Positions 47,497-57,932 of a stretch of 64,000 nt of DNA are shown one piece after another (within the stretch, counting starts at the first letter, position 1; each line of letters begins with the position of its first letter). The notes beneath the pieces were generated by a model that saw only the letters and a list, made by a program, of their open reading frames with translations, made no database searches and had not been told where the DNA came from. The stretch is from assembly GCA_004431415.1 (NCBI GenBank), contig QPMI01000125.1, positions 1-64,000 on the forward strand, written 5' to 3'. This DNA is from Cyanophora paradoxa (taxonomy: Eukaryota > Glaucocystophyceae > Cyanophorales > Cyanophoraceae). The position numbers were made by a program, and so were the translations under genes.

Positions 47497-50344
47497 CGCC
47501 GCCCCCGCCCCCGCCCCACCAGCGCTTTAGCTGGGGGCTGGGGCTGCCTCCGACGCCCGCACCCGCGCGCTGGCGCGCTGGAGGCACCCACTCCCCGTCC
47601 CCAGGCCCCGCCCACCGCCTTGTCGCCTCCGGTTCTCGAAGAGTACCACTACAAGCTCATATGACTGACTGCAGCGGAGTTCGAGGGTGCGCTAGCGTAG
47701 GGCGCCCCCCGCCGGGCCCCGGCCTGGCCCCCGCATGTGGCCGGCGCCGCGGCCGCGCGCGCGCGCCGCGTACGTATACTATAGCTAGTCGGTGCGACGG
47801 GTACGTATACGTTTATACGCAGTGCTACGCATGCGCATCTAACTAGTAAGTTACTAACTAGCAAGTTAACGTTATATAATTAGAGTCGAGCAGCGGCCCG
47901 GCCCGCGGCCCTTGCAATTGCAATTGGCCAAGGGCGCGGCGCCGCCGCGCGCCGGCGCCGCGGCGCCCGCGGCCGGCCGCGCGGCCCGGCCGCGGCAGGC
48001 CCGGCGGCGGCCCGCCCCGCCGGCGGGCCCGGGCGCCTGCCTGCAGCTGCACTAGTACTTGCACGCTGGCTTGCGCGCGAGCCTCGGAGTCCAGAATCCA
48101 GATTCGGATCAAACCTTGAAGCCTCAGGGCCTTGAAGTACTAGTTGCACCGTACTTGCCAAGTTGCACGTCGCCGAGTCGACCCGGCCGGCCCGAGCCGC
48201 CCCGGTCCCGAGTCCCGACGGCTTGGCGGCCGGACCGTACGTATACGCCGTAGCGACAGAACGCTCATGTTAACTGATCTAGAGCAAAACTGTCCCCCGC
48301 GGAATCGATGTCGCGGCGCTGCCGGCCAGCCAGCCAGCCGGGCCTCCGGGGCCTCCTGAGCTTCCCTCTAAGTCTCCTGACGCTGGCTTCTGAGCTTCTC
48401 CTGAGCTTCCCCTGAGCTTCCTGAGCTTCCCCCTAAGCTTCTACGACGGCGCAGGTGCAGCTGACGACGGCGAAGCAGCGGACGGCGGCGCGGGGCCTCT
48501 TCCAGTCCGGCGGCTTCGCCTCCGTCCTCCGATCGCGTGCCTCCACGGAGCCTCGCGGAGTCTCGACTCTCGAGTGCGCAAAAACTCCGGTGCCGATTCA
48601 CACGTGCACTGCCGAACCACGCCATTGGCCAAGTTGGGGGAAAAAGATTCACTTGCGTGTTTTTTTTCAAAAAAATGCAATTGTCGAGTCAATGTCGACC
48701 TCGACGGCGAGTCGACGCGCGCGTACGTCACCCAGCTGTTAACGTTGCCCCGCCGCCGGGCCGCCGGCCCGGCGGCGGCCGCCGCTCAGCGGCTAGCTAC
48801 AGCGCCGCCGCCGCCGCGGCGCTTGCCAAGTTGCCAAGTTGCCGGCTCTAGATCTGGCTGTTCACAGATCTAGACTCGCAGTCAGAGTCTCGAGCCTCGA
48901 CTCATCAGAGACTCAGAGGCACCTTCAAAAGCTTAAATTCGGATTGTAAAAGAAGTTAATACAATCATGAGATGCGCTAATTAAGAAGCCTAATTTTTTA
49001 AAGATGAAGTCTAGTCTCTCAGAAAAAGTTCAGAAAATGGCAGTAATCTTCGCTGATCTTAACTTGTTACAATCTTTCCATTCACGCCGGCGCCACGCAC
49101 AGGATTTGACTCATTTGAGAACTGCAGAGTCTGCAGCTGAGAGCCTGAGACTCCTGAGAGTCTAAATATGTGCAAGCAATCAATGATTGAGCGTCAGAGA
49201 CGGCCGGACTTGATAATGATTCATGACAAGGTTAACAATTCTCAATGACAATTAAGCTTGCGCCCGTTCAAAAAAAGACAAGCGTTTAATTTTGTCGACG
49301 TCGACGTCGATCGCGATATCGCCGAGTCGATCAGCGACTGTTGACGTCGACGTCAGCTGCATGCAGGATGCAGCTGCGCATGCCGCAGTGCAAGTTCAAC
49401 GGTTGTACTGAACTTGTACATGTGCAACCTTAACTTAGTAACTAAAATGCATTGTTTCTCACTGAGTCATGGACGTACTACGGTACGTCGACAACTTTCT
49501 GTTGATTATAAAAACAACGACTTCAAGAATTCGATATCGATCGAATGAAAACCGCGCCGTTTGGGCAACTTACCTTCGCTCAGCTGCATCATCCTGCCTG
49601 CAGGCTGGGAGCGGGCTCGCGATCGCGAGTCGCGAGTCTCGCGACAGCGGTAAAACATGCAATTATCCAGCGTGACTTTATTTCGGCAAAACCCGAAAAA
49701 TGTGCCGAAATTGTGGTTCATCGGCATCATATTTTCGTCAACACAGCCAGTCCGTCTAGGTGGCGGGTACTATGATCCCTCTTCTGCCTTACATCTGCAC
49801 AATTCTGGCAGTTTCAAATATTCGGCGCCGCAACTTGGCAAGGCTATATATGCGGCCTAGGCGCCGGCCTCTGCCGAATAGCGCCGAATATTAACTTTTA
49901 GTAAGTGCCCGCCGGAGATTTCGTGTTTTAAAAATTTACAGTAACGTCGACGTACCTCGGTCGACGTCGACGTCGACGTCAGAGTTAAATATTTGCATGC
50001 GCATGCATATGCGCAGGCCCAGGTGCAGGGAATCGAAGAGCTCACGCGGCATGCGCACACTCGGAACCGACACAGGCTAGGCCGGTTGACGCCCAGCTGT
50101 TACACTTATGCTTGTACCCCCGGCGGGCCGCGCAAAACTTGCGGAAGCAGTACTAGTCATCAGCGGATCACGGTTGCGACATTAACGCCGAGCACGCGCG
50201 GCGACTCCCTAGCAGCGGTACAGCAAACCAGCACCGCAAGCAGCCCGAGGACAGCGCCAGCAGTCATAACGCCGCTTCGTCGGACGTCGGCCTTGCTCAT
50301 TCGGGCTCGCCATCGGCCGCCGCAGCCCAGCACAACGCAGCACG
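47497..50344. other. Non-coding spacer between SBDS and the HMG-box gene
   Basis: No supported gene. 47.7-48.9 kb is GC-rich with GCCGGC/GGCGCC palindromes and ACTAAC-type steps near 47840-47870. 48.9-49.9 kb is AT-richer, with GTCGACGTCGAC runs at 49296-49350 and 49960-49980. 49670-49710 resembles 23910-23945. Confidence 0.55.
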
Positions 50345-52132
50345 ATGTCCTCCGCAATTACAGACCGCAACCAGAGCCCAGTGCGTGCCGCCCGCGCGGC
50401 CCGTTGACTGAACCAAAATTCATCTGACATGTGCGCAGCCAGCAGAGCCGGCCCCGCTCGAGGGCGAGCAGCTGCAGAACAAGCCCAGCGAGGTATACTT
50501 TCTGTAGCCGCGCCAGCTCGCCCGCCAGCCGCGCCCCCGTCTGACAGGTTATACTCACAGGTTGATCGCGACAAGCAGAAACGGCGGGCCCAGCCCGCAG
50601 CGCCCCGGTCGGCCTTCGTAATCTTCAGAACTGGTCAGTAAACCATGTTTATAGTTGTCTTGAGGCTCGCCCCAAGCCGAGCCTAGACCTCCCGCTTCGT
50701 CCCCTTCCTAGCCCGACCGAGGCAAAGTCTAGTCTAGCGGCTCGCGCAGACTGTGTTCTCGAGACTCACACGCTGTACGCAACGCGCAGCTGTCCGTCAG
50801 AGCATCCGCGCACAGGTACGCGTCGCGTCAGGTCCGGTCCGGTCCCGCGACGCCCTCGTTCTCACGAGTCACGACCGGCGGCCGCAGAACCCCAACTTGG
50901 GGTCAGAGGCCATTTCAAAGATCATCAGCGTTCACTGGCGCAAGTTGAGTGCTGCCGAGCAGAAGGTGCGAGCTGAACCTAGTCACGCGCCTCTTCCCCT
51001 CCGGACTTCGTCGCTTCGAAGTGGGCTGAACCCAAAGAAGAGCGTTTTTGAATAAAAACATCGCACTAGAATAGCACGCGTATTCTCTCGCCAGCGCTCA
51101 GTCGAACTGATCCGTTTCTCGCAGCCGTACTTCGAGGAGGCCGAGGAGGACAAGGTCCGCTACCAGCGGGAGGTGGCCGCATACGCCGCCAGCCTCGCCG
51201 TCGTTGCCGTCGTCTCTCCCAAGGAGGAGGTGCCTTCACTCCGGCCGGCCGCGGGGCGCTCCTTCGCTCGCACGCTGACACGCGGGGCAGTCACCGGGCG
51301 CCGCTGCGCCGGTCGGCGCCGACGGGGAGAGCAGCCGCCCGAAGCGCCGGCGCATCGCGTCGCGCCGCGGTGTGAACCCGCTCTTCATCGACTCGCCCGC
51401 CGAGGCGATCCCGGAGGTCAAGCGCGAGCCGGCGAGCGTGCCCCCGTCGTACGCGTCGGGCTCGGTTGAGAGCTACTCCTCCGACGACACGAGCCCGCGG
51501 CTCGACACGCCCAAGGCGCACGGCTCCCCGCGCGAGTCGTCCGCCCCTTTCCTTTTCGTTCCTTTTCCTCGCTTCTCTGAGCGTCCCCGAGCAGCGTCGT
51601 CTTCGACTTCGAGGACCAGGACAACGAGGTGGCGTCCCTGTCGGGCAAGCGGAGGAAGCGGGTCGGGGCGCGCTCGCACGCGCCGGGCTGCATGTGCCCC
51701 TTCCACCGCAAGGGCAGCGAGGGCGAATCGGAGGAAGAGGAGTGCGCGGCGCTCGCGCAGCACGCTTCCGCGTCGGCGTCGGCGGGCCGGCGGATGGGCG
51801 TGCACAGCCACGGCCCCAACTGCAAGTGCAAGTATCACTGCGCGCAGCGCGGCGAGCGCTGGGTGCAGAAGGGCGCCACCGCCGGCTCCCCGCGCCGCCA
51901 GAGCGACGCCGGCGAGGGCTATGGGTCGGAGGGATCGTCCCGCCAGCAGCAGCAGCAGCAGCGGCGGCGGCGCCCGGAGGGCCGCGTCTGGGCCGACGAG
52001 GAGCGGAGCGAGGCCGAATCGGACGTGGAAAGCCTCGTGCCGGAGACGGACGAGAGCGACCAGGAGGAGCTCGAGGCCGCCTCGCTCCCCTGGGGCCTCG
52101 ACACGCTCATCGCCGTCTCCTCCAAGTACTGA
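50345..52132 (+). CDS. HMG-box protein with C-terminal Cys/His motifs, eight exons, 385 aa
   Basis: Probable chromatin or DNA-binding nuclear protein. Exons: 50345-50380, 50439-50492, 50561-50633, 50790-50815, 50888-50965, 51125-51229, 51291-51538, 51595-52132, in phase and totalling 386 codons with stop. Residues about 35-110 form one HMG box: RAQPAAPRSAFVIFRT, then RQSIRAQNPNLGSEAISKII, SVHWRKLSAAEQK, PYFEEAEEDKVRYQREVAAY. A basic cluster RPKRRRIASRRG (probable nuclear localisation) and acidic/Ser stretches follow. The last exon holds two copies of a short motif, SHAPGCMCPFH and SHGPNCKCKYHC, then a poly-Gln/Arg run and a Glu/Asp-rich tail. All introns use GT-AG. The second Cys/His motif sits exactly at the start of the 1022-bp tandem duplication. 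The HMG assignment is firm; the Cys/His motif is not one I recognise. Confidence 0.88.
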
Positions 52133-52830
52133 GCCGCCTCCACGCGTTCACCGTCTCTTTCATCGTTTTTGAAATCGCGGCCCTCCATAATTAATTCCAG
52201 ACCCCCGCCTTCATTCACTCCGATCCTTACGTATAATATGTAGTAGTACCTTGATACGTATACCGGCATTCTCCGTCGCTCCTCGAGCGACTTCAAGCAG
52301 TCACGTGGCTGGCCTCAGTTCCAGCGTTGTTTAACGTAGGAAGCTTTGAAATCGACCATCAAATGCGCATACAGATCTAGGGTATACGTAGTAATAGAGA
52401 TGTAGAGCACAGTGTCCTATTTTTCTATTGCGTGGGCGGCTCGCTCGTTTAAGCCTAATGATGTTGCAGCTAATTGTTTAGAGATGTTTTCTGCCCCGCC
52501 TTGCAGTGGGTGGTCAGTAAAGGCCGGCTGCCGACAGTCACTGAGTAATTTTCTATGTGTGTAAGCTTGCATCGCTTTCTGAAGGCTAGCGGTTTGATCC
52601 ATGATGTGGGGCTTCAAAGCGCCCCTAGTGTAGTGCACTGTAGTCTCCGAGGCTCTTAGTAACTCTGTGAAGTGTTCATTTTTTGTCGTTCGCATGTATG
52701 AGTGCTCCTAGGTCTAGTGCTAATCATCGATTATTGGATAGTCAATCGCTTGTGTGTGTATTGCATTGCGTTCATGTTGCATTCGTATGATAGTATTAGT
52801 TCTCTATTTAATTATGACCTTGAACACGAG
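51809..52830 (+). repeat. Tandem duplication, unit 1 (1022 bp)
   Basis: Starts CACGGCCCCAACTGCAAGTG and ends CCTTGAACACGAG. It covers the end of HMG-gene exon 8 and about 700 bp of 3' flank. Reading both units in parallel I see no difference. Confidence 0.95.
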
Positions 52831-53154
52831 CACGGCCCCAACTGCAAGTGCAAGTATCACTGCGCGCAGCGCGGCGAGCGCTGGGTGCAGAAGGGCGCCA
52901 CCGCCGGCTCCCCGCGCCGCCAGAGCGACGCCGGCGAGGGCTATGGGTCGGAGGGATCGTCCCGCCAGCAGCAGCAGCAGCAGCGGCGGCGGCGCCCGGA
53001 GGGCCGCGTCTGGGCCGACGAGGAGCGGAGCGAGGCCGAATCGGACGTGGAAAGCCTCGTGCCGGAGACGGACGAGAGCGACCAGGAGGAGCTCGAGGCC
53101 GCCTCGCTCCCCTGGGGCCTCGACACGCTCATCGCCGTCTCCTCCAAGTACTGA
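52831..53154 (+). pseudogene. Orphan copy of the C-terminal part of the HMG-box gene
   Basis: Lacks the HMG box and has no promoter of its own. The frame is open from an upstream ATG at 52702 through the junction to the original stop, so a short fusion ORF exists by chance. Expression is doubtful. Confidence 0.75.
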
Positions 53155-53852
53155 GCCGCCTCCACGCGTTCACCGTCTCTTTCATCGTTTTTGAAATCGC
53201 GGCCCTCCATAATTAATTCCAGACCCCCGCCTTCATTCACTCCGATCCTTACGTATAATATGTAGTAGTACCTTGATACGTATACCGGCATTCTCCGTCG
53301 CTCCTCGAGCGACTTCAAGCAGTCACGTGGCTGGCCTCAGTTCCAGCGTTGTTTAACGTAGGAAGCTTTGAAATCGACCATCAAATGCGCATACAGATCT
53401 AGGGTATACGTAGTAATAGAGATGTAGAGCACAGTGTCCTATTTTTCTATTGCGTGGGCGGCTCGCTCGTTTAAGCCTAATGATGTTGCAGCTAATTGTT
53501 TAGAGATGTTTTCTGCCCCGCCTTGCAGTGGGTGGTCAGTAAAGGCCGGCTGCCGACAGTCACTGAGTAATTTTCTATGTGTGTAAGCTTGCATCGCTTT
53601 CTGAAGGCTAGCGGTTTGATCCATGATGTGGGGCTTCAAAGCGCCCCTAGTGTAGTGCACTGTAGTCTCCGAGGCTCTTAGTAACTCTGTGAAGTGTTCA
53701 TTTTTTGTCGTTCGCATGTATGAGTGCTCCTAGGTCTAGTGCTAATCATCGATTATTGGATAGTCAATCGCTTGTGTGTGTATTGCATTGCGTTCATGTT
53801 GCATTCGTATGATAGTATTAGTTCTCTATTTAATTATGACCTTGAACACGAG
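52831..53852 (+). repeat. Tandem duplication, unit 2 (1022 bp)
   Basis: Same sequence as 51809-52830 at a constant offset of 1022. Flanking sequence resumes at 53853 (TCGTTAAACG). Confidence 0.95.
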
Positions 53853-54742
53853 TCGTTAAACGCTAATCGGATCTCGAGCACTGATCATGATCGTGAATCG
53901 CCGAGTCGCGCCGCGGCGAAACAAATGTGACTCAGTGTCACAGTGTTAAAGAACGGAAGCTGTCGAGGTTCGAATAATTTTGGATCATCATGGCATCATG
54001 GCATCTCAGCCTGGCCATGGCAGAGTACTAGTCGACGTCTAGATTTGCATCAGCTGCAGGAGTTCTACATCGCCCAATTTATCTCTCCGACCATCATGGA
54101 ATCGATATCCCTCGCTAGGCCTCCCTCCCTGCCCGGCCGGCGCTGGCGCGGCCCCGGCGCCCCCGGGGCCGGGCCGCGGCACGGTCATGATCACATTAAC
54201 ATTTGAGTTCGCTCAAGATGATACGGATCATCTGCATACAGTGTCTCGCCTGAACGGCAATACCGAGCTGAATCAAACTGCTAGCTCATCAGCTATCTAA
54301 GAACACGGAAACTAGTCCTGCTGAGAAATGAAAGGCCTGCTGAAACCTAACAGGGCGCGACGCGGGACTGGCCCCCGCGGTACACCCGGCCCCGGCCCTC
54401 GAGTCGAAGGGCAGGGGCGCTGAATCTCGGCCTGTGAAACTGGACTTGAAACCTAAGGGACGGTCCGAATGCAGGTAGCGAAACGAGCGAGCGAGGCGAG
54501 CGGAGGGGGTCGCCGCCGTGCCCCAGGCCCGGCCCATCACTGGGCCTTCTTGGGGTGGCCGGCGCTGGCGCCGCCGGAGGAGGGCGAGAGGGGCCCCCCG
54601 CGGGGCCGCGACGCGGCCGGGGGCGGCGTGATGGAGCCGGAGAGGTCGATGGGGCGGAGCGGGGGCGTGTGGGGCGGGGGCGCCCCGAGCCCGTCGGTGT
54701 CCGATCTGCGGAGGCGAGGGATCAGACGGAGCCGAGCCGAGG

Positions 54743-54764
54743 CGAGCCGAGCCGGCTCGGCTCG
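54743..54764. repeat. 22-bp perfect palindrome
   Basis: CGAGCCGAGCC followed by GGCTCGGCTCG, inside a longer run of GAGCC/GGCTC units, immediately before the AT-rich 66-bp repeats. Confidence 0.9.
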
Positions 54765-54787
54765 GCTCGGAAAAAAGGTCTATATAT

Positions 54788-54910
54788 GATATTTGATTCT
54801 CGATAATGGTCTTTTAAAAAGAGAATTTTCTAAAAATCTATACATACATATAAGATATTTGATTCTCGATAATGGTCTTTTAAAAAGAGAATTTTCTAAA
54901 AATCTATATA
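54788..54910 (+). repeat. 66-bp AT-rich tandem repeat, nearly two units
   Basis: GATATTTGATTCTCGATAAT starts at 54788 and again at 54854. The second unit diverges after about 52 bp into TATATATGAGGG. Confidence 0.9.
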
Positions 54911-55271
54911 TATGAGGGCCATCAATGGGCCAAACGCGAAAAGTCAACTCCGAGAGCTCGAGACTCGGAAGTGACGCTTGGATTGCGGAGGTTCTTATAA
55001 CCGCCGCAACAGCTGTGGGGGTACCCCCTCCGAGGCTGGCGATCGCGGCGATCACGACCCTGGCGATCGCGATTTTCTCCCGATCGCGACCCTTTTCGAT
55101 CGCGATTTCGAGATCGGGGACATTAATGCGATCGCGAGAAAGGAAAAATCGGAAAAGGCCGAAAAGTGCCGTTTTCACGCGTGAAATCGATCGAAAACGA
55201 GGGTTCGAATCCCGGGCCCGGATTTGGACTTGGTCAGAATCTCGAGTCAAAATGGGAGAAAAATGTGACCT

Positions 55272-55320
55272 GGGACTTGGGACTTGGGACTTGGGACTTG
55301 GGACTTGGGACTTGGGACTT
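55272..55320 (+). repeat. (GGGACTT)7 array, copy 1
   Basis: Seven exact heptamers followed by GGGAAGAGTTGGA. It ends 61 bp before the ATG at 55382. Spacing of GGG every 7 nt suits G-quadruplex formation. Confidence 0.97.
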
Positions 55321-55381
55321 GGGAAGAGTTGGAATCAGAGTCTGGACCCAAAAGCGGGGAAATTTTCGGACGGGGAGAAAA

Positions 55382-55852
55382 ATGTCAGGCAATCTCTATT
55401 ACGATTTTCCCTTTGAGTTGAATATGGCATTCGAGAGGTTGCGCGAGTTCTGGCGTTGGCACCTCACGGGACATGACATCCCCGACGTAACACCAGAGCC
55501 CAACACACAGGGCGTGCTTGAAGTCATCCGTCAATATCCGCGTCGATTCAATGAATGGATTGAGTTCCACGCGACGAGCCGTTTCCAGAGCCTCCCCGAG
55601 GCCATACGCGAAAATTTCGTGAGGCTGGTGGGACCAGGCTACGACAACCCTAACAATCATAGACCACGCCCAGCTGGCGTGACACGCGAAGCTCGAGAAG
55701 ACCGTAGACTTTTCCGCAGGGAATTGAGAGAGGATAGACGGAGGCTTTCAATGGGGCTCCCGCAGATTGTGAGGGGGTACAGCCCGGATTACGAGACTTA
55801 CCAAGAATTGTACGGCTTCGAAAATCCCTTTGAGAGGGCACTACCAGGGTGA
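55382..55852 (+). CDS. Unknown 156-aa protein, first gene of the virus-like block
   Basis: Intact ORF from ATG 55382 (MSGNLYYDFPFELNMAFERL) to a stop at 55852. Rich in Arg and aromatic residues: REFWRWHLTGHDIPDV, FNEWIEFHATSRFQ, then a basic helix EAREDRRLFRRELREDRRR. No signal peptide or membrane segment. I do not recognise a family. The basic helix suggests nucleic-acid or capsid contact, which is inference. It follows GGGACTT array 1 directly and has no introns. Confidence 0.65.
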   Translation: MSGNLYYDFPFELNMAFERLREFWRWHLTGHDIPDVTPEPNTQGVLEVIRQYPRRFNEWIEFHATSRFQSLPEAIRENFVRLVGPGYDNPNNHRPRPAGVTREAREDRRLFRRELREDRRRLSMGLPQIVRGYSPDYETYQELYGFENPFERALPG

Positions 55853-56191
55853 GGGGCCAGGGGGGCCCCTGAGGGTGTACCCCCGGCCCGAGACTCGACC
55901 TTCGGCGGACGCACTCGGGCGATTTCCGTCAGGCCGGCTCCCTTTTTCTGCCTTCGGTCCAACGCTAAATTTGGCTTTTTTCAGGCCAGTTGGCAACGTT
56001 TTCCGTTGCGAACTAGACCGCGAAAAAAATCGCCCACAAAACCGCGGTCCGCCGCCATTTTGGCTCACTCTTGAAACGGGTTCGCCGCCTTCTCTCAGCC
56101 CAAGGAAACCCCGCCTCTCCGAATTTTCACAAGTCCGCCCTCACAGTCACCTCACGTTTTGCCTTTGCTGATTTCTTTTCCCTTTGCGCAG
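55853..56191. other. Spacer upstream of the acidic/coiled-coil ORF
   Basis: About 340 bp, no gene. CTTTGCGCAG sits immediately before the next ATG and could be a 3' splice site or simply a leader. Confidence 0.4.
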
Positions 56192-57259
56192 ATGTCGATT
56201 CCCGCTGAGCTTGCCGAGGACTTCGCCTTTGTCCAAGCAACGTGGGCTAACTCCGGTGGCACTCAAGGGGCTACCCCTGAGATGGAGCAGCGCGCCGACG
56301 CTCTGGGGTACATCTACAATTATGCCATCTTACGCGCCACTGGCCCCGAAGTGCAACTTCTCCCCAAGTCCGCCTTCACGTCCAAGGCCAAGAAATCCAA
56401 GTCCAAGCAACCCAAGCCCGAGCCCCCCGTCGACGTGCCCCCGTCCCCGGCTGGGTCAAGACCGCCAACGGCTGGGGCGACCCCAAGCTTTTCGCCGAGT
56501 CTGCTGCCGAGACGCTCGCCTGGGCCTACCCCCTCAAGTCTTCACGAATTACCCCCCTCCGTCATCGTCGTCATCTGCCCCTCAGCCCGTCGCCGAGCCC
56601 GCCCCGAGCCCGCCGATGACGCCAAGTCCGAGGCCTCTGACGTCGAGTCTGACATCAACGACTTCATCGACTTTGACGTGCCGATTCCATACGACTCTGA
56701 GTCGTCTTCTGACTCTGAAGGCGACAACGAAAACCCGACTCGCAAGCGCCGCATTATCAAGACCAAGTCAATCGTCAAGAAGAAGTTCATGGAGACTACG
56801 TCATTCACCGACAACTCCGAGCGCGTCAAGGACCCCGCCAAGGCACACGAGAAGGACTTGAAGCTCGGCGCCGGCATTGCCCGTTCTCGCGTGACGTCAC
56901 ACTACAGCGAGCGCCTGACTCAGCACGTCAAGACCATTGAGAAGCGCGTCCTCTGCAACGAGCTCCGCAAGGAGTTGGAGCGCAAGCGGCGCCACGAGCG
57001 CCTTGTCCAGTACCAGATCAACAAGGCGCGGATCGCCGAGCGCAAGCAGAAGGAGGCGGCCGAGCTCAAGGCGCGCATCGAGGCTCAGCAGCAGCGCGAG
57101 GCAGAGGCGGCAGCGGCCTTGGCGGCGCAGCGCGAGCGCGAGCGGCAGGACTTGGTGCAGGCAGCGCAGTCCCTTCCCCGCATTCCCCTTAAGTCGGCGC
57201 CCGAGGGCCTCATTGAGTTGGTTTCCGATGACGATGACTCTGACTTTGAGATGCTGTAA
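56192..57259 (+). CDS. Acidic protein with C-terminal Glu/Arg coiled coil; frame broken three times in the middle
   Basis: Starts MSIPAELAEDFAFVQATWAN at 56192 and stops at 57259. Residues 1-70 are a compact domain and are followed by a Lys/Pro linker. The middle is read out of frame. One-base shifts at C-runs 56438-56442, 56529-56533 and 56602-56605 expose the more protein-like KTANGWGDPKLFAESAAETL, then a Pro/Ser linker, and then restore the annotated frame at DDAKSEASDVESDINDF. The C-terminal half is a long charged helix (ELRKELERKRRHERLVQYQ; KQKEAAELKARIEAQQQRE) ending in an acidic DDDDSDFEML tail. Function unknown. It could be a structural or core protein of the virus-like element, or a host gene next to it. 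Confidence 0.6.
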   Translation: MSIPAELAEDFAFVQATWANSGGTQGATPEMEQRADALGYIYNYAILRATGPEVQLLPKSAFTSKAKKSKSKQPKPEPPVDVPPSPAGSRPPTAGATPSFSPSLLPRRSPGPTPSSLHELPPSVIVVICPSARRRARPEPADDAKSEASDVESDINDFIDFDVPIPYDSESSSDSEGDNENPTRKRRIIKTKSIVKKKFMETTSFTDNSERVKDPAKAHEKDLKLGAGIARSRVTSHYSERLTQHVKTIEKRVLCNELRKELERKRRHERLVQYQINKARIAERKQKEAAELKARIEAQQQREAEAAAALAAQRERERQDLVQAAQSLPRIPLKSAPEGLIELVSDDDDSDFEML

Positions 57260-57333
57260 ATAGTATTGCGTCATTCCATTGTACATACTTGTAAAAATTG
57301 GCCGACTATTCAGTTACGACTTGGCGCGATCCT

Positions 57334-57382
57334 GGGACTTGGGACTTGGGACTTGGGACTTGGGACTTGGGACTTGGGACTT
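57334..57382 (+). repeat. (GGGACTT)7 array, copy 2
   Basis: Seven exact units followed by GGGAAGAGTTAGACTCAGGG. The flank matches that of array 1 (GGGAAGAGTTGGAATCAGAG). It lies 75 bp after the stop at 57259. Confidence 0.97.
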
Positions 57383-57828
57383 GGGAAGAGTTAGACTCAG
57401 GGTCTGGGCCCAGAATCTCTCTGGATCTGAGAGTTTGCCGCGCCAAGTCCCTAACCACCGGGCAGACATGTAGAGGGGTACGGAAATCTGCATATGACGT
57501 TTCTGGTGACATTCCAGGTGAGATTTCAAGCGAGGTAGAGTCTGAACTGGTGTACGACTTGTAGCATGATACTGGACATGAAAGCTCACGAGAGTATGCA
57601 ACCGAAAACGGATGTGAAGAGGGGTAGGAGTTTTCGTGTGAGATGTCGAGAGAAGGAGGGTACGAGATGGGATACGAGTAAAAAAGACTACGAGTAAAAA
57701 AGACTACGAGTAAAAAAGAGTATGAGGAGTGGTAGGAGTAAAAAAGTCGGTAGAAAAACTCACCTGACTTGTCTGACAAATTTCTGATCCTGGAGAAAGT
57801 CTGGGCCGGGACCTGGGTTTCAACTCTT
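57383..57828. other. Spacer between inverted GGGACTT arrays, with a 16-bp tandem repeat
   Basis: Purine-rich. Holds about three units of TACGAGTAAAAAAGAC around 57675-57725 and several (T/A)ACGAG words. The long minus-strand reading frame across it is explained by the repeats, not by a gene. Confidence 0.55.
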
Positions 57829-57905
57829 CCCAAGTCCCAAGTCCCAAGTCCCAAGTCCCAAGTCCCAAGTCCCAAGTCCCAAGTCCCAAGTCCCAAGTCC
57901 CAAGT
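57829..57905 (-). repeat. (GGGACTT)11 array, copy 3, inverted (CCCAAGT on plus strand)
   Basis: Eleven exact units. The flank TTTCAACTCTTCCCAAGT is the reverse complement of the AAGAGTTG flank of arrays 1 and 2. It ends 27 bp before the HNH-gene ATG. Confidence 0.97.
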
Positions 57906-57932
57906 CCCAGGTTTTTCTGAACCTAGGGCAAA

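Larger units (their letters stand above)
53853..55271. other. Spacer between the HMG locus and the virus-like block
   Basis: No supported gene. Holds a 22-bp perfect palindrome (54743-54764), a 66-bp tandem repeat (54788-54910) and many GATCGCGA words at 55040-55140. One edge of the virus-like insertion probably lies in here, but no terminal repeat can be matched because the other end is outside the window. Confidence 0.5.

Noticed and set aside
48368-48873. ORFs around 48.4-48.9 kb on both strands
   Set aside because: Low-complexity translations with no motif or splice structure.
55190-55225. GGTTCGAATCCC resembling a tRNA B box
   Set aside because: No A box, no acceptor-stem pairing and no cloverleaf upstream.
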